A stretch of DNA of 33,126 bases from Marinitenerispora sediminis (GCF_003336425.1 NZ_QEIO01000055.1:1-33126), one strand, 5' to 3'; shown: positions 8,196-16,735, counted from the stretch's first letter. Numbers and translations: made by a program. The notes: a model not told the origin generated them from the letters alone.

Positions 8196-8598
8196 CGTGG
8201 ACCGGCCCGCACCGCCGGACACCCGGGCATGCCCGCCGCCACCGTCCACCGCGTCCTCGCCCGCCACGGCGGCGCCTCGGTCGGAACCAGAGTGGAGCGG
8301 GGGCCGACCGACGACGGCGACGCCTACCGGTCCCACGACCGGCGTGAACTCATGGCCGCCCATCAGATCACGCCCAAACGCACCCGCCCCTATCGGCCGC
8401 AGACCAACGGCGAGGTCGAACGTTTCAACCGGACCCTGCTCCAGGAGTTGGGCCTGCGCACACCCTTACCAGTCAGAGGCCCAACACCGGCGAGCGCGCC
8501 CGGGAGGGGCGCACCACTCCAAGCACCACCGGTGCCACACCGCGATCGGCGTCCCACCCGCATCCCGCGCTACCCACCTCACCGGCCAGCGCGCCTAA
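8196..8598 (+). mobile_element. IS481-family transposase remnant (internally deleted, frameshifted)
   Basis: Pieces of an IS481-type DDE transposase in the right order. GMPAATVHRVLARHG, from the region before the catalytic core, is followed directly by TDDGDAYRSHD around the second catalytic Asp. Then come KRTRPYRPQTNG and EVERFNRTLLQE with the catalytic Glu. The stretch between the first two pieces, including the first catalytic Asp, is missing (roughly 100 codons by family length). At about 8450 one extra base (GAGT-TGGGCC) shifts the frame; the other frame then gives WACAHPYQSEA, HHRCHTAIG and a typical LTGQ ending with TAA at 8596-8598. The N-terminal HTH and terminal inverted repeats were not found. 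It cannot be active. Confidence 0.8.
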
Positions 8599-9239
8599 CG
8601 CGGGTCGGCGCCCGCGCTGCCCACGGGGACGCTTCCCGCGGTCGCCGCGCGGGCCGCGGCCAGCTGGGCCCGGCACCCCGACGTGGTGCGGTGCTCCGGC
8701 CCGTAGCGGCGTGCGGCGTCGGCGCAGGCGCGGCTGAGGTGGGCGATCGCCTGGGGGAGGTGGCCGGCGGCGCGGTGCGCCTCGGCCAGCCGGCGCCGGA
8801 TGCGCAGCGTCTCGGAGCCGTCGGGGCCGCTGGCGTGGATGGCGTAGGTGAGTGCCACCTGGTAGTGGCGGATCGCCAGCTCCGGCCGGCCGGCGAGCAG
8901 GTGGCCGCGGGCGAGGTCGTCGTGGCTGGTCAGCGTGGCGGGATGCCCCGGGCCGAGCAGCGCGGTGTGGTGCGCCAGCGCGCACGCGTCCGCCCGCAGC
9001 CGCTGCTCCAGCGCCGCCGCCGCCGGGACCGGGCGCGGCCGCTCGAACAGCCACCAGGACGCGGCCGGGAACCCCACGGCGAGCATCAGGAACAGCGCGG
9101 CCCCGGCCGACGCGTGCCCCTCCGACCACAGGACCCCGCCCAGAACGGCGGCCACCACGACCTGACCGACCAAGCGCACCAGTCTGACCCGCTCCACGGC
9201 GCTCCGTCCCGCGTCGCCTGAATAACCGATGCGTAACAT
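8595..9239 (-). CDS. Membrane-anchored tetratricopeptide repeat protein
   Basis: A 214-aa protein with two hydrophobic segments near residues 25-42 and 46-66, followed by two to three kinesin-light-chain-type TPR units (HPATLTSHDDLARGHLLAGR, then SETLRIRRRLAEAHRAAGHL). This predicts a short membrane anchor with the repeats on one face, likely cytoplasmic. TPRs bind other proteins; no catalytic domain is present. The ATG at 9239 has no clear Shine-Dalgarno. The stop codon (8595-8597) overlaps the stop of the convergent IS481 remnant, so the C-terminus lies exactly at the edge of mobile DNA and may have been altered. A larger TPR gene lies upstream on the same strand. The partner and role are unknown. 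Confidence 0.7.
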   Translation of the reverse strand: MLRIGYSGDAGRSAVERVRLVRLVGQVVVAAVLGGVLWSEGHASAGAALFLMLAVGFPAASWWLFERPRPVPAAAALEQRLRADACALAHHTALLGPGHPATLTSHDDLARGHLLAGRPELAIRHYQVALTYAIHASGPDGSETLRIRRRLAEAHRAAGHLPQAIAHLSRACADAARRYGPEHRTTSGCRAQLAAARAATAGSVPVGSAGADPR

Positions 9240-9257
9240 TCCACATCGATCGCTCGG

Positions 9258-9714
9258 CTAACCCTGCCAGTCGCAAAACGGGCAGTTTGGTGAGAGTGGC
9301 CTAGCCAGCCGAGCCCGCGGCACCATCGCCGCCGCCACTGGGGCGGGCGCCGCACGCCCGCGCCGGACGGCCGCGGCGAGGAGGGGCCAGCCGCCGGCCC
9401 GCTCGGTCCCGGGGGCTTCCATCCGCCAGCCCCCGGCGACCGCTTCGTCGAGGACGGCCCGCACCCGCCCGGGCTCGTGCGGGTTCGCCCGGACGTCCTG
9501 CGCGGTGCACACGGCTCCGGAGGGGACCAGGCCGCCGGGGACCAGCCGGCCGGTGCCCCGCCGGAACTCGGACCAGCAGCCGCCCGGCCGGTCCGCGGCG
9601 GCGCAGCGAGCGGGCCTCGCGGCAGTCCGGGTAGCGGTCCGCCGTGCCGCGCCGCTCCGGGGCGGTACCGTGCGCGTGGCGGACCGACCACACGACGACC
9701 GCGCCGCCGACCAC
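9258..9714 (-). pseudogene. Small uncharacterised gene with internal frameshift
   Basis: Two frames on the minus strand look coding in succession. The first (about 9714 to 9610) gives a hydrophobic start VVGGAVVVWSVRHAHGT and then YPDCREARS. The second (about 9608 to 9260) gives WSEFRRGTGRLVPGG, AVCTAQDVRANPHEPGRVR and AVLDEAVAGGWRM with typical high-GC third positions. The change occurs around 9600-9610, in the GC repeat before the second frame, and one base would join them. The product would be a 150-aa or shorter protein with one N-terminal membrane segment. I do not recognise a family. The GTG at 9714 is a guess; the gene follows the TPR gene at 9747 closely. The 3' end runs into a lower-GC region, so the true stop is uncertain. 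Confidence 0.4.
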
Positions 9715-9746
9715 GAGGCGCCGCGCCGCACGCGCCGCTCGCGCCG

Positions 9747-10703
9747 TCAGTACAGCGCGGCCGCGTCCCGGGCCCGGCCGACCGCCCGGTAGGCGCCGGC
9801 CAGGTCGCGGCGCACCCGCATGGCCAGCATCCGCACCTCCGGATCGCCGGCCGCGGACAGGCAGTTGCGGTAGGTGGCCTCGAGGGCCTCGATCCCCTCC
9901 GGGTCGCGCCCGGCGTCGCGGTAGGCCCGGCCGAGCTGGTGGTGGATGACCAGGGTGTCGTGGTGGCGGCCGCCGAGCCGGCGCCGGCGCTGCGCCAGCA
10001 CCATGCGCAGCTGCTGGACCGTGTCGTCGTGGCGGCCGGCCGCCCGGAACGCGCGTCCCAGCCCGATGCGCAGGTTCTCCAGCTCTTCGGAGGCGGCGCC
10101 GGTGGAGTCCTCGATCGCCCGCTCGTAGTGCGCGATGGCGGCGTCGGAGCGCCCGGTCCTGCGGTAGGCGTAGGCCAGCCGGGTGCGCGCGGTGACGGTC
10201 TCCGCCGCCGACGCCCCGAGCCGCTGCTGGCGCTGCTGCAGCAGGACCTCCCACTGGGCGCCCGCGTCCGCGTACCGGGCGGCGTCCTCGTAGCAGAGCG
10301 CGAGGTTCTCCCGGATGACGTCGGTCTGCGGGTGCTCCTCGCCCAGCGCCGACACGGAGTCCGCCAGGGCGCGTTCGAACTGCTCGATGGCCGCCGTGCG
10401 GCGGCCGATCTGGGCGTACTTGCTCGCCAGGTTGTTGCGCGCGGCGATGCTGCGCGGATGGTCGGCACCGAGGGTGTCGACGTACTCGTGCAGGGTGCGC
10501 TCCAGCCACGCGGCGCGCTGCGCGGGGGTCGCGCCGGAGCCGGGTGCGGCCGGGGCCGGCGGCTCGTGGGCGTCCGGCGCCACGGCGCCGGCCCGCTCAC
10601 CCAGGCGACGCAGCGAACGCCACAGCGACACCACACTCACCACCCCGGCACGCCCGAGCGCGCTCCGCCACCGCACCTTGCTGTTCCGCATCAACAACAA
10701 CAC
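9747..10703 (-). CDS. Tetratricopeptide repeat protein, kinesin-light-chain type
   Basis: A 318-aa protein made of about six 40-42-residue TPR units from residue 70 to the end, for example GADHPRSIAARNNLASKYAQ and GEEHPQTDVIRENLALCYED. The repeated (L)G..HP.T pattern is that of TPR_10/TPR_12 units. The N-terminal 50 residues are basic and then Pro/Ala-rich, with no clear transmembrane segment. The start could be GTG at 10703 or ATG four codons later (10691); neither has a Shine-Dalgarno, and the GTG is followed by three TTG codons. Such proteins are scaffolds; no enzymatic or NTPase domain accompanies it. It is probably co-transcribed with the small frameshifted gene and the shorter TPR gene downstream. 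Confidence 0.8.
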   Translation of the reverse strand: MLLLMRNSKVRWRSALGRAGVVSVVSLWRSLRRLGERAGAVAPDAHEPPAPAAPGSGATPAQRAAWLERTLHEYVDTLGADHPRSIAARNNLASKYAQIGRRTAAIEQFERALADSVSALGEEHPQTDVIRENLALCYEDAARYADAGAQWEVLLQQRQQRLGASAAETVTARTRLAYAYRRTGRSDAAIAHYERAIEDSTGAASEELENLRIGLGRAFRAAGRHDDTVQQLRMVLAQRRRRLGGRHHDTLVIHHQLGRAYRDAGRDPEGIEALEATYRNCLSAAGDPEVRMLAMRVRRDLAGAYRAVGRARDAAALY

Positions 10704-10832
10704 GATTCAGTAACTTAGTCGGCGTTCGCCTGTGCTGGGGGCCGTTACTCGGACGACATCCCCCGTGAGTTCGGTCACTCTTCGCAGAAGGTGCGGAACC
10801 GCTGGTCCCGGGCCTGGTCCGGCGGCCGCCGG

Positions 10833-10858
10833 CCGGGCGCGGCGGGCACCGCGCCCGG
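10833..10858. terminator. Hairpin downstream of RNase D gene
   Basis: A 10-bp perfect stem (CCGGGCGCGG / CCGCGCCCGG) with a 6-base loop, starting 11 bases past the RNase D stop codon. There is no T tract. It would end the rnd transcript before the TPR gene promoter on the same strand. Confidence 0.6.
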
Positions 10859-10869
10859 ACCGCCGGCGG

Positions 10870-12138
10870 CTACCCCATGGACCGCCGAAGTGCCGTTGTC
10901 AGCGCCTCGGACGTGAGGCCGATCTGCCACTCGCGGGCGTTGTGCTCGCGCAGGTGCTCGGCGACCGCCGCCTCGGTGGGCCGGACCGGCGGCGCCCACG
11001 CCAGGCGGCGGACGGCATCGGGCTGCAGCAGGTTCTCGGTGGGCATCGCGACACGCTCCGCGATGGCACTCACCGCGGCCCGCGTCGCCTCCAGGCGGCG
11101 GGCCGCCGCCGGGTCGCGGTCAGCCCAGCGGTTGGTCGGCGGCGGGCCGTCGCCCGGCGCGCTCGGCTGCGGCAGCTCTGCCGGCGCCATGTCGCGGACC
11201 CGGTTCACCGCCTTGATCCACGTGGAGACGTAGCGGCGGGCCAGCCGGACCGTGAATGGCTTGATCGCCGTCAGGTCGGGCGCGGTGCGCGGCATGGCCA
11301 GGGCGGCCTCGACGATCGCGGCGTCGGGCAGCACGCGGCCGGGGGAGATGTCGCGCTCGCGGGCGATGCGGTCCCGCTCCTGCCACAGCTCCCGCACCAC
11401 GCCCAGGGCGCGCTGGTTGCGCACCCGGTGGATGCCCGACGTGCGCCGCCACGGATCGGGCCGCGGCTCCTTCGGGGGAGCGGCCAGGACGGCCGCGAAC
11501 TCCTCGCGCGCCCACTCCAGCTTCCCGGCTGCGGCGAGCTCGCCCTCCAGGGCGTCGCGCAGCTCCACCAGGATCTCGACGTCGAGGGCGGCGTAGCGCA
11601 GCCAGTCCTCCGGCAGCGGCCGTACCGACCAGTCCACCGCGGAGTGCTCCTTGGCCAGCCGCAGCCCGAGCACACTCTCCACCATGGAGCCCAGGCCGAC
11701 CCGCTGGTAACCGAGCAGCCGGCCGGCCAGCTCGGTGTCGAACAGCCGGGCGGGGCGCAGGTTCACCTCGCTCAGGCACGGCAGGTCCTGGTGCGCGGCG
11801 TGCAGCACCATCTCGGCGCCGTCCACCGCGGCGTTCAGCTCGCCCAGGTCCGGACAGGCGATCGGGTCGATCAGCGCCGATCCCGCGCCGTCGCGGCGCA
11901 GCTGGACGAGGTAGGCGCGCTGCCCGTAGCGGTAACCCGAGGCCCGTTCGGCGTCCACGGCGACCGGCCCCGCACCATCGGCGAACGCCGCCACGACACG
12001 GGCGAGGTGCGCCGCGTCGCCGACGACCGGTGGCAGGCCCTCACGTGGCTCCCGTAGGAGGGGCGCGGGCTCGACATCGCGCCCGTCCTGGGATTCGGGT
12101 TCCGGATCACCTGTCTTCGAGTTCAGCACGTTCGCCAC
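10870..12138 (-). CDS. rnd: Ribonuclease D (3'-5' exonuclease with HRDC domain)
   Basis: A 422-aa protein. The DEDDy exonuclease domain (about 35-210) has all motifs: Exo I D62-x-E64 (AVDAERASGY), Exo II with H116 and D118 (LHAAHQDLPCL), Exo III Y182-x3-D186 (RYAALDVEIL). An HRDC domain follows at about 240-320 (RERDISPGRVLPDAAIVEAA), then an actinobacterial C-terminal extension. RNase D trims 3' ends of tRNA precursors and other structured RNAs. I chose the GTG at 12138 because TACCGT (a TAnnnT -10 box) lies six bases upstream with no Shine-Dalgarno, the geometry of a leaderless mRNA; the frame stays open further upstream but no family similarity begins there. The next gene on the strand upstream is the DUF3000 gene. 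Confidence 0.92.
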   Translation of the reverse strand: MANVLNSKTGDPEPESQDGRDVEPAPLLREPREGLPPVVGDAAHLARVVAAFADGAGPVAVDAERASGYRYGQRAYLVQLRRDGAGSALIDPIACPDLGELNAAVDGAEMVLHAAHQDLPCLSEVNLRPARLFDTELAGRLLGYQRVGLGSMVESVLGLRLAKEHSAVDWSVRPLPEDWLRYAALDVEILVELRDALEGELAAAGKLEWAREEFAAVLAAPPKEPRPDPWRRTSGIHRVRNQRALGVVRELWQERDRIARERDISPGRVLPDAAIVEAALAMPRTAPDLTAIKPFTVRLARRYVSTWIKAVNRVRDMAPAELPQPSAPGDGPPPTNRWADRDPAAARRLEATRAAVSAIAERVAMPTENLLQPDAVRRLAWAPPVRPTEAAVAEHLREHNAREWQIGLTSEALTTALRRSMG

Positions 12139-12144
12139 AGCACT

Positions 12145-12150
12145 ACGGTA
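12145..12150 (-). promoter_or_regulatory. -10 box of a leaderless rnd transcript
   Basis: TACCGT on the minus strand, ending six bases before the GTG start of rnd. This matches the actinobacterial TAnnnT -10 consensus at the distance that puts transcription start on the start codon. No good -35 was seen. Confidence 0.45.
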
Positions 12151-12231
12151 TGCGCTCCCAGCGGCGGGGCGGCGCCCCGGCACCCGGGACCGCGCCCGCG
12201 CGGCGCCCGGCCGGGCGCCGCGCCGGCTCCC

Positions 12232-12813
12232 TCAGCCCTCCTGCCGCGGCCGGCGCTGGGAGATGTCGGTGACGTCGACGGGCGGCAGACCCGCGGCCGA
12301 GGCGAGCAGGTCCAGCCACGCCGCCATGTGCCCGGACAGGTCCTCGTCCGTCGGCGACCATGAGGCGCGCAGCTCCAGCTCGGTGGAGGTCGGCTGGTCC
12401 GACTTGGTGCCGAACCCCTCGGTGGTCGCCCGGGTCACGGTGCCGCTCAGCGCCCGGTGGTCGGCGCCGCGGCCCGCCAGCGCCTCCGCCAGCCAGCTCC
12501 ACGCCACCTGCCCCAGCAGCGGATCGACCGAGATCTCGGGCTCCAGCTCCGCGCCGACGTAGGCGACCACCCGGAACGGCCCCGGCCACTCGCGGGTGCC
12601 CTCCGGATCGTAGAGGACGATGAGCCGGCCGAAGGCGACGTCGTCGTCCTCCAGCCGGACGGTCGCCGACATGGCGACCGCGTGCGGCGCGAGCCGCTGC
12701 GGGGCCGGGATGTCCTCGACCTTCACCTCGGGCCGTACGGCCGTTCTGCGCAGGCTCTCGACCGCTCGCTGGAACGCGGGAGGCGCATCGTCGACCCTAC
12801 CGACAGGGGGCAT
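12232..12813 (-). CDS. DUF3000 family protein
   Basis: A 193-aa protein of an uncharacterised actinobacterial family. The N-terminus ([16 protein letters not shown]) and the block [20 protein letters not shown] are the parts I recognise; the C-terminal half ([25 protein letters not shown]) also fits. There is no signal peptide, membrane segment or enzyme motif. Family length is about 190-200 residues, so it is complete. The ATG at 12813 has no clear Shine-Dalgarno. In many actinomycetes this gene sits between RNase D and hemE, as here, and it diverges from hemE. The molecular function is unknown; conserved position is not proof of a role in haem synthesis. Confidence 0.85.
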   Translation of the reverse strand: MPPVGRVDDAPPAFQRAVESLRRTAVRPEVKVEDIPAPQRLAPHAVAMSATVRLEDDDVAFGRLIVLYDPEGTREWPGPFRVVAYVGAELEPEISVDPLLGQVAWSWLAEALAGRGADHRALSGTVTRATTEGFGTKSDQPTSTELELRASWSPTDEDLSGHMAAWLDLLASAAGLPPVDVTDISQRRPRQEG

Positions 12814-12922
12814 GATGGAAACGTCAGCCTTAATCTTGGAACCGCCACTTCGCGCCGCCGATCGCGGAGAACCGGTGGCCGCCCCTCGACGGTGGCACGA
12901 GTCACGCCCGGCCCCGGGGAGC

Positions 12923-12952
12923 TTTTCCGGCGTGTCGGTGTTTTGTGATGAT
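12923..12952 (+). promoter_or_regulatory. Candidate hemE promoter
   Basis: TTTTCC (12923-12928) and GATGAT (12947-12952), separated by 18 bases, in a local low-GC patch between the divergent DUF3000 and hemE genes. The ATG at 12959 begins seven bases after the -10, so the transcript would be leaderless if that codon is used. It would have an 84-base leader if translation starts at GTG 13043. Confidence 0.35.
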
Positions 12953-13042
12953 CTTGGGATGTGTGGCGGCATGGAGCCGTTACCGCCGGCGCGGCCCGCC
13001 CCCGGGGCGGACCAGCCCGCGGCGCATGGCACGATCGACGGT

Positions 13043-14080
13043 GTGACGTTGCACGACTCTCCCTTTCTACGCGCCTGCCGGCGCCTGCCGGTGCCGCACA
13101 CGCCGGTGTGGTTCATGCGCCAGGCCGGCCGCTCCCTGCCCGAGTACCGCCGGGTGCGCGCCGACGTCCCGATGCTGGACGCGTGCGCGCGGCCCGACAT
13201 GATCGTCGAGATCACCATGCAGCCGGTGCGCCGCTACGGCGTGGACGCCGCGATCTACTTCAGCGACATCGTGGTGCCGCTTAAGGCGATCGGCCTCGAC
13301 CTCGACATCAAACCCGGCGTCGGCCCGGTGGTCGCCGACCCGATCCGCGACGCCGGGGGTGTGCGGCGGCTCCGCGACCTGGAGCCCGACGACGTCCCCT
13401 TCGTCACCGAGGCGATCGGTGAGCTGGTCGGTGAGCTGGGCGACCGCCCGCTCATCGGGTTCGCGGGCGCGCCCTTCACGCTGGCCTCGTACCTGATCGA
13501 GGGCGGGCCGTCGAAGAACCACGAGAACACCAAGGCCATGATGTACGGCGCGCCCGAGCTGTGGGCGGAGCTGATGCGCCGCCTGTCGGCCGTCACGCTC
13601 GGCTTCCTGCGGACGCAGGTCGCGGCCGGCGCCAGCGCCGTCCAGCTGTTCGACTCGTGGGTGGGCGCGCTCAGCGCCGAGGACTACCGCACCAGCGTGC
13701 TGCCCCACACCGCGTGGATCTTCGAACGGCTGGCGGAGCTGGACGTGCCGCGCATCCACTTCGGCGTGGGCACCGGCGAACTGCTGGGACTGCTCGGCGA
13801 GGCCGGCGCGGACGTCGTCGGAGTGGACTGGCGGGTGCCGCTGGACGAGGCCGCCCGGCGGGTGGGGCCGGGCCGGGCGCTGCAGGGCAACCTCGACCCG
13901 GCGACGCTGTTCGCGCCGTGGGACGTGGTGGCCGAGCGCGCCCGCGACGTCCTGGCCCGCGGCCGTGCGGCCGAGGGGCACGTGTTCAACCTCGGGCACG
14001 GCGTCCTGCCCACGACCGACCCCGACGCGCTGGCCCGCCTCACGGAGTTCGTGCACGAGGAGTCCGCGGCCGCGGCGTGA
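13043..14080 (+). CDS. hemE: Uroporphyrinogen decarboxylase
   Basis: A 345-aa cytosolic enzyme that decarboxylates the four acetate side chains of uroporphyrinogen III to give coproporphyrinogen III. The N-terminal signature [15 protein letters not shown] supplies the arginines that bind substrate carboxylates. [11 protein letters not shown] carries the catalytic Asp, [17 protein letters not shown] is the second signature, and FNLGHGVLP holds the conserved His near the end. The GTG at 13043 begins just before the family homology ([12 protein letters not shown]). The same frame is open to an ATG at 12959 that matches a leaderless promoter and would add 28 residues; actinobacterial HemE proteins often have such a tail, so the start is undecided. 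It is the first of three haem genes in the window. Confidence 0.95.
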   Translation: MTLHDSPFLRACRRLPVPHTPVWFMRQAGRSLPEYRRVRADVPMLDACARPDMIVEITMQPVRRYGVDAAIYFSDIVVPLKAIGLDLDIKPGVGPVVADPIRDAGGVRRLRDLEPDDVPFVTEAIGELVGELGDRPLIGFAGAPFTLASYLIEGGPSKNHENTKAMMYGAPELWAELMRRLSAVTLGFLRTQVAAGASAVQLFDSWVGALSAEDYRTSVLPHTAWIFERLAELDVPRIHFGVGTGELLGLLGEAGADVVGVDWRVPLDEAARRVGPGRALQGNLDPATLFAPWDVVAERARDVLARGRAAEGHVFNLGHGVLPTTDPDALARLTEFVHEESAAAA

Positions 14081-14119
14081 ACCGCGGGCGCGCCGGGCGG
14101 AGCCGTCCGAGTACGCCCG

Positions 14120-14145
14120 CCGGCCCCCCCGGAGGGGACGGCCGG
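14120..14145. terminator. Hairpin between convergent hemE and DUF4349 gene
   Basis: Arms CCGGCC (14120-14125) and GGCCGG (14140-14145), with an inner C-run/G-run that can extend the stem. It lies in the 78-base gap between the two convergent stops. It could terminate both transcripts; there is no T tract. Confidence 0.45.
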
Positions 14146-14158
14146 TGCGGGCGCGGCG

Positions 14159-15124
14159 TCAGGACGGCGCCCGGTCCGCGGCGGGGGAGCCGGCCGGCTC
14201 ATCCCCCGCGGGGCCGTCGGCGGACTCCGCGGCGGCCTCCCGGGCTTCGGCCGTGCTCCGGGAGCGGCGGCGCCGGCGCCACAGCCACCAGGCGGGGACC
14301 CCCGGGAGCGCGGCGGCCGCGAGGAAGGGCAGCAGCCAGCCGGCGGCGGTCGCGGCGCCGCGCAGTACGGCCAGCAGGGCCGCCCAGCCGGCCAGCACGC
14401 CGTCCGTGAAGCCGCCCGAGCCCTCCCCGTCGGCGGCGGTGCGCGGCGGCAGCAGCTCCAGGTTGACGGTGCCGTAGGCGGTCTGCCCGGCCAGCGCCTG
14501 CTGGCGGGCCTGCAGCGCTTCGAGCTCGGCCTGGCGGGTGCTGATCTCGCTCTCCACCGCGAGGACGTCCCGCACGTTGTCCGCGTCGTCCAGCAGCGCG
14601 CGCAGCCGCTCCAGGGTGGCCCGGGCGGACGCCACCCTGGACTCGACGTCGGCGACCTCCTCGGTGACGTCCTCGACCGTGCGCTCCAGGCGCAGCCGGT
14701 CGCCCAGGTCGCCGAAGGCGTCGAGCGCCTCCTCGTAGCGGTCCACCGGGACCCGCACCGACAGCGTGGCGCCGGCCGGTCCGTCGCCGCCCAGCGACTC
14801 GCCGGCCACGTACCCGCCGGCCTCGGCCACCTTCTCCCGGGCCGCGTCCGCGGCCTCGTCGACGTCGGCCACCCGGACGCTCATGTCCGCGGTGTGCACG
14901 ACCGTGCGTTCGCTCACATCCACGTCCGCGCCGACGGCCGCGCCGGCATCGGCGGCCGCGGCCCCGTCCCGGGCCCCGGGGGCGTCGGCCGGGGCGGGCG
15001 CGCTCTGCGCCAGTTCCGCCGACCCCGACTCCGACCACGGCGAGCAGCCGGCCAGCAGCGCGCCGGCCAGCAGTGATGCGAGCAGCGGGACCAGCAGGCC
15101 CCGCGCGGTGCGTGAAGGATGCAT
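14159..15124 (-). CDS. DUF4349 domain lipoprotein
   Basis: A 321-aa membrane-associated protein. The N-terminus is a lipoprotein signal (hydrophobic residues 9-26, lipobox LLAG followed by C27), then an Ala-rich linker. The DUF4349 domain begins at about residue 75 (VVHTADMSVRVADVDEAADAA) and includes YEEALDAFGDLGDRL and a long helical, probably coiled-coil part (about 150-210). A C-terminal transmembrane segment lies near 255-300, before a very basic stretch and a polar tail. The protein would be anchored outside by lipid and span the membrane near its C-terminus. Function unknown. It is convergent with hemE and divergent from hemY. The ATG at 15124 puts the signal peptide directly at the start. 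Confidence 0.85.
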   Translation of the reverse strand: MHPSRTARGLLVPLLASLLAGALLAGCSPWSESGSAELAQSAPAPADAPGARDGAAAADAGAAVGADVDVSERTVVHTADMSVRVADVDEAADAAREKVAEAGGYVAGESLGGDGPAGATLSVRVPVDRYEEALDAFGDLGDRLRLERTVEDVTEEVADVESRVASARATLERLRALLDDADNVRDVLAVESEISTRQAELEALQARQQALAGQTAYGTVNLELLPPRTAADGEGSGGFTDGVLAGWAALLAVLRGAATAAGWLLPFLAAAALPGVPAWWLWRRRRRSRSTAEAREAAAESADGPAGDEPAGSPAADRAPS

Positions 15125-15240
15125 GCCCGTCCGACGCCGCCCGCGTGATCCGCGTTGCGGCCGGCCCATCACGAGCCTGTCACGGTTCGCGATCACGGGG
15201 CCGGATCGGGCCCTCCCCAGGTATCTGGGAAGCTGGGGGC

Positions 15241-16653
15241 ATGCAGACGAAACCGCACGTCGCCGTGGTCGGCGGCGGGGTGGCGGGGCTCACCGCCGCC
15301 TACCGCCTGTCGCGGGCCGGGCACTGGGTCACCGTGCTGGAGGCCGCGCCGCGCCTCGGGGGCAAGCTGGACGCCTCCACGGTGGCCGGCGTGCCGGTGG
15401 ACGCCGGAGCCGAGTCGGTCCTCGCCCGCCGCCCCGAGGCGCTCGACCTGATGCACGAGCTCGGGCTGACCGACCGGATCGTGCACCCGAGCTCCGCCGC
15501 GCCGCGCGTCTACAGCCGCGGCGCGCTGCGGCCGCTCCCCGACGGCCACGTCATGGGGGTGCCGGGCGACCTCGCCGCGCTGGCCCGCAGCGGGGTGCTG
15601 TCCCCGGCCGGCCTGCTGCGCGCCGCACGCGACCTCGTCTGGCCGCGCACCCCGGTGCGCGCGGACGTGCCGGTCGCCGCCTACGTCGGTGTCCGGATGG
15701 GGGCGGAGGTCGTCGACCGCCTGGTCGAGCCGATGCTCGGCGGCGTCTACGCCGGCCGCGCGGACCGGCTCTCCCTGGACGAGACCCTGCCGCAGCTCGC
15801 GCCGCTCGCGCGCACCGAGCGCTCGCTCGCGGCCGCGGTGCGCGCCGTGCGGGACCGGCAGGCCCCGGCCGCCGGTGCCCCGCCCCGCCCGGTCTTCGCC
15901 GGCCTGCGCGGCGGTCTCACGCAGCTGGTGGACGCGCTCGCCAAGCTCGGCGGCGCCGAGGTGCGCACCAGCGCCCCGGTGCGCGAGCTGCGCCGCGACG
16001 GCGCCGGCTGGACGCTCACCACCGGCCCCGAGGACGCCCCGGCGCAGCTGTCCGCCGACGCGGTGGTGCTCGCCTGCCCCGCTCCCGAGGCGGCCCGGCT
16101 GCTGCGGGCGGCCGCTCCGCAGGCCGCGGCAGAGCTCACCGGCATCGAGTACGCGGGAATGGCCATCGCGACGTTCGCCTACCGGGCCTCGGCCTTCCCC
16201 GCGCCGCCCGACGGCAGCGGCTTCCTCGTCCCGGCCGGCGAGGGCCGGACGATCAAGGCCGCCACCTTCAGCAGCGTCAAGTGGCCCTGGCTGGCCGAGG
16301 CGCTGAGCGCGGCGCACCCGGACGAGGACCTGGTGGTCGTGCGCTGCTCGATCGGGCGCTTCGGCGACGACGCCGCGCTGCGCCGCCCGGACGAGGAGCT
16401 CGCCGACCTCGCCGCCGCCGACCTCGCCGCCGTCTGCGGGCTCGGCGAGCCGCCGGTCGACCAGCGGATCTCCCGCTGGGAGCCCGGCCTGCCGCAATAT
16501 GCTGTGGGCCACGCGGCCCGCGTCGCCCGCGCCCGCGCCGCTCTGGCCGGCCTCCCCGGCCTCGCGCTGTGCGGAGCCGCCTACGACGGGGTGGGCATCC
16601 CGGCCTGCATCGCCGGCGGCACGGCGGCCGCCGCGCGCATCGCGGCGGGCTGA
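15241..16653 (+). CDS. hemY: FAD-dependent coproporphyrinogen/protoporphyrinogen oxidase
   Basis: A 470-aa flavoprotein. The N-terminal dinucleotide-binding motif [21 protein letters not shown] is followed by the acidic [27 protein letters not shown] and the C-terminal [17 protein letters not shown], which closes the FAD site, are typical of the HemY/CgoX family. In monoderm bacteria this enzyme oxidises coproporphyrinogen III to coproporphyrin III by six electrons with O2. The companion hemQ directly downstream supports that role over a protoporphyrin pathway. The start ATG at 15241 has a G-rich stretch just upstream. A hairpin lies in the 82-base gap to hemQ, which is probably in the same operon. 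Confidence 0.93.
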   Translation: MQTKPHVAVVGGGVAGLTAAYRLSRAGHWVTVLEAAPRLGGKLDASTVAGVPVDAGAESVLARRPEALDLMHELGLTDRIVHPSSAAPRVYSRGALRPLPDGHVMGVPGDLAALARSGVLSPAGLLRAARDLVWPRTPVRADVPVAAYVGVRMGAEVVDRLVEPMLGGVYAGRADRLSLDETLPQLAPLARTERSLAAAVRAVRDRQAPAAGAPPRPVFAGLRGGLTQLVDALAKLGGAEVRTSAPVRELRRDGAGWTLTTGPEDAPAQLSADAVVLACPAPEAARLLRAAAPQAAAELTGIEYAGMAIATFAYRASAFPAPPDGSGFLVPAGEGRTIKAATFSSVKWPWLAEALSAAHPDEDLVVVRCSIGRFGDDAALRRPDEELADLAAADLAAVCGLGEPPVDQRISRWEPGLPQYAVGHAARVARARAALAGLPGLALCGAAYDGVGIPACIAGGTAAAARIAAG

Positions 16654-16663
16654 CCGCCGCCCG

Positions 16664-16696
16664 GGGGCCGGCCGGCGGCTGCGCGCGCCCGGCCCC
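16664..16696 (+). promoter_or_regulatory. Intercistronic hairpin between hemY and hemQ
   Basis: An 8-bp perfect stem (GGGGCCGG at 16664-16671, CCGGCCCC at 16689-16696) with a 17-base GC-rich loop, 10 bases past the hemY stop. It could attenuate read-through into hemQ or shape mRNA processing. There is no T tract, so it is unlikely to be a complete stop. Confidence 0.3.
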
Positions 16697-16735
16697 GCCC
16701 GCCGTACACCACACCGACCGACAAGGGAGTCAGAC

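Noticed and set aside
9747-10703. TPR protein as part of an NLR-like (NB-ARC/STAND) defence system
   Set aside because: No NTPase, TIR, CHAT or protease domain is present in or beside the TPR genes.
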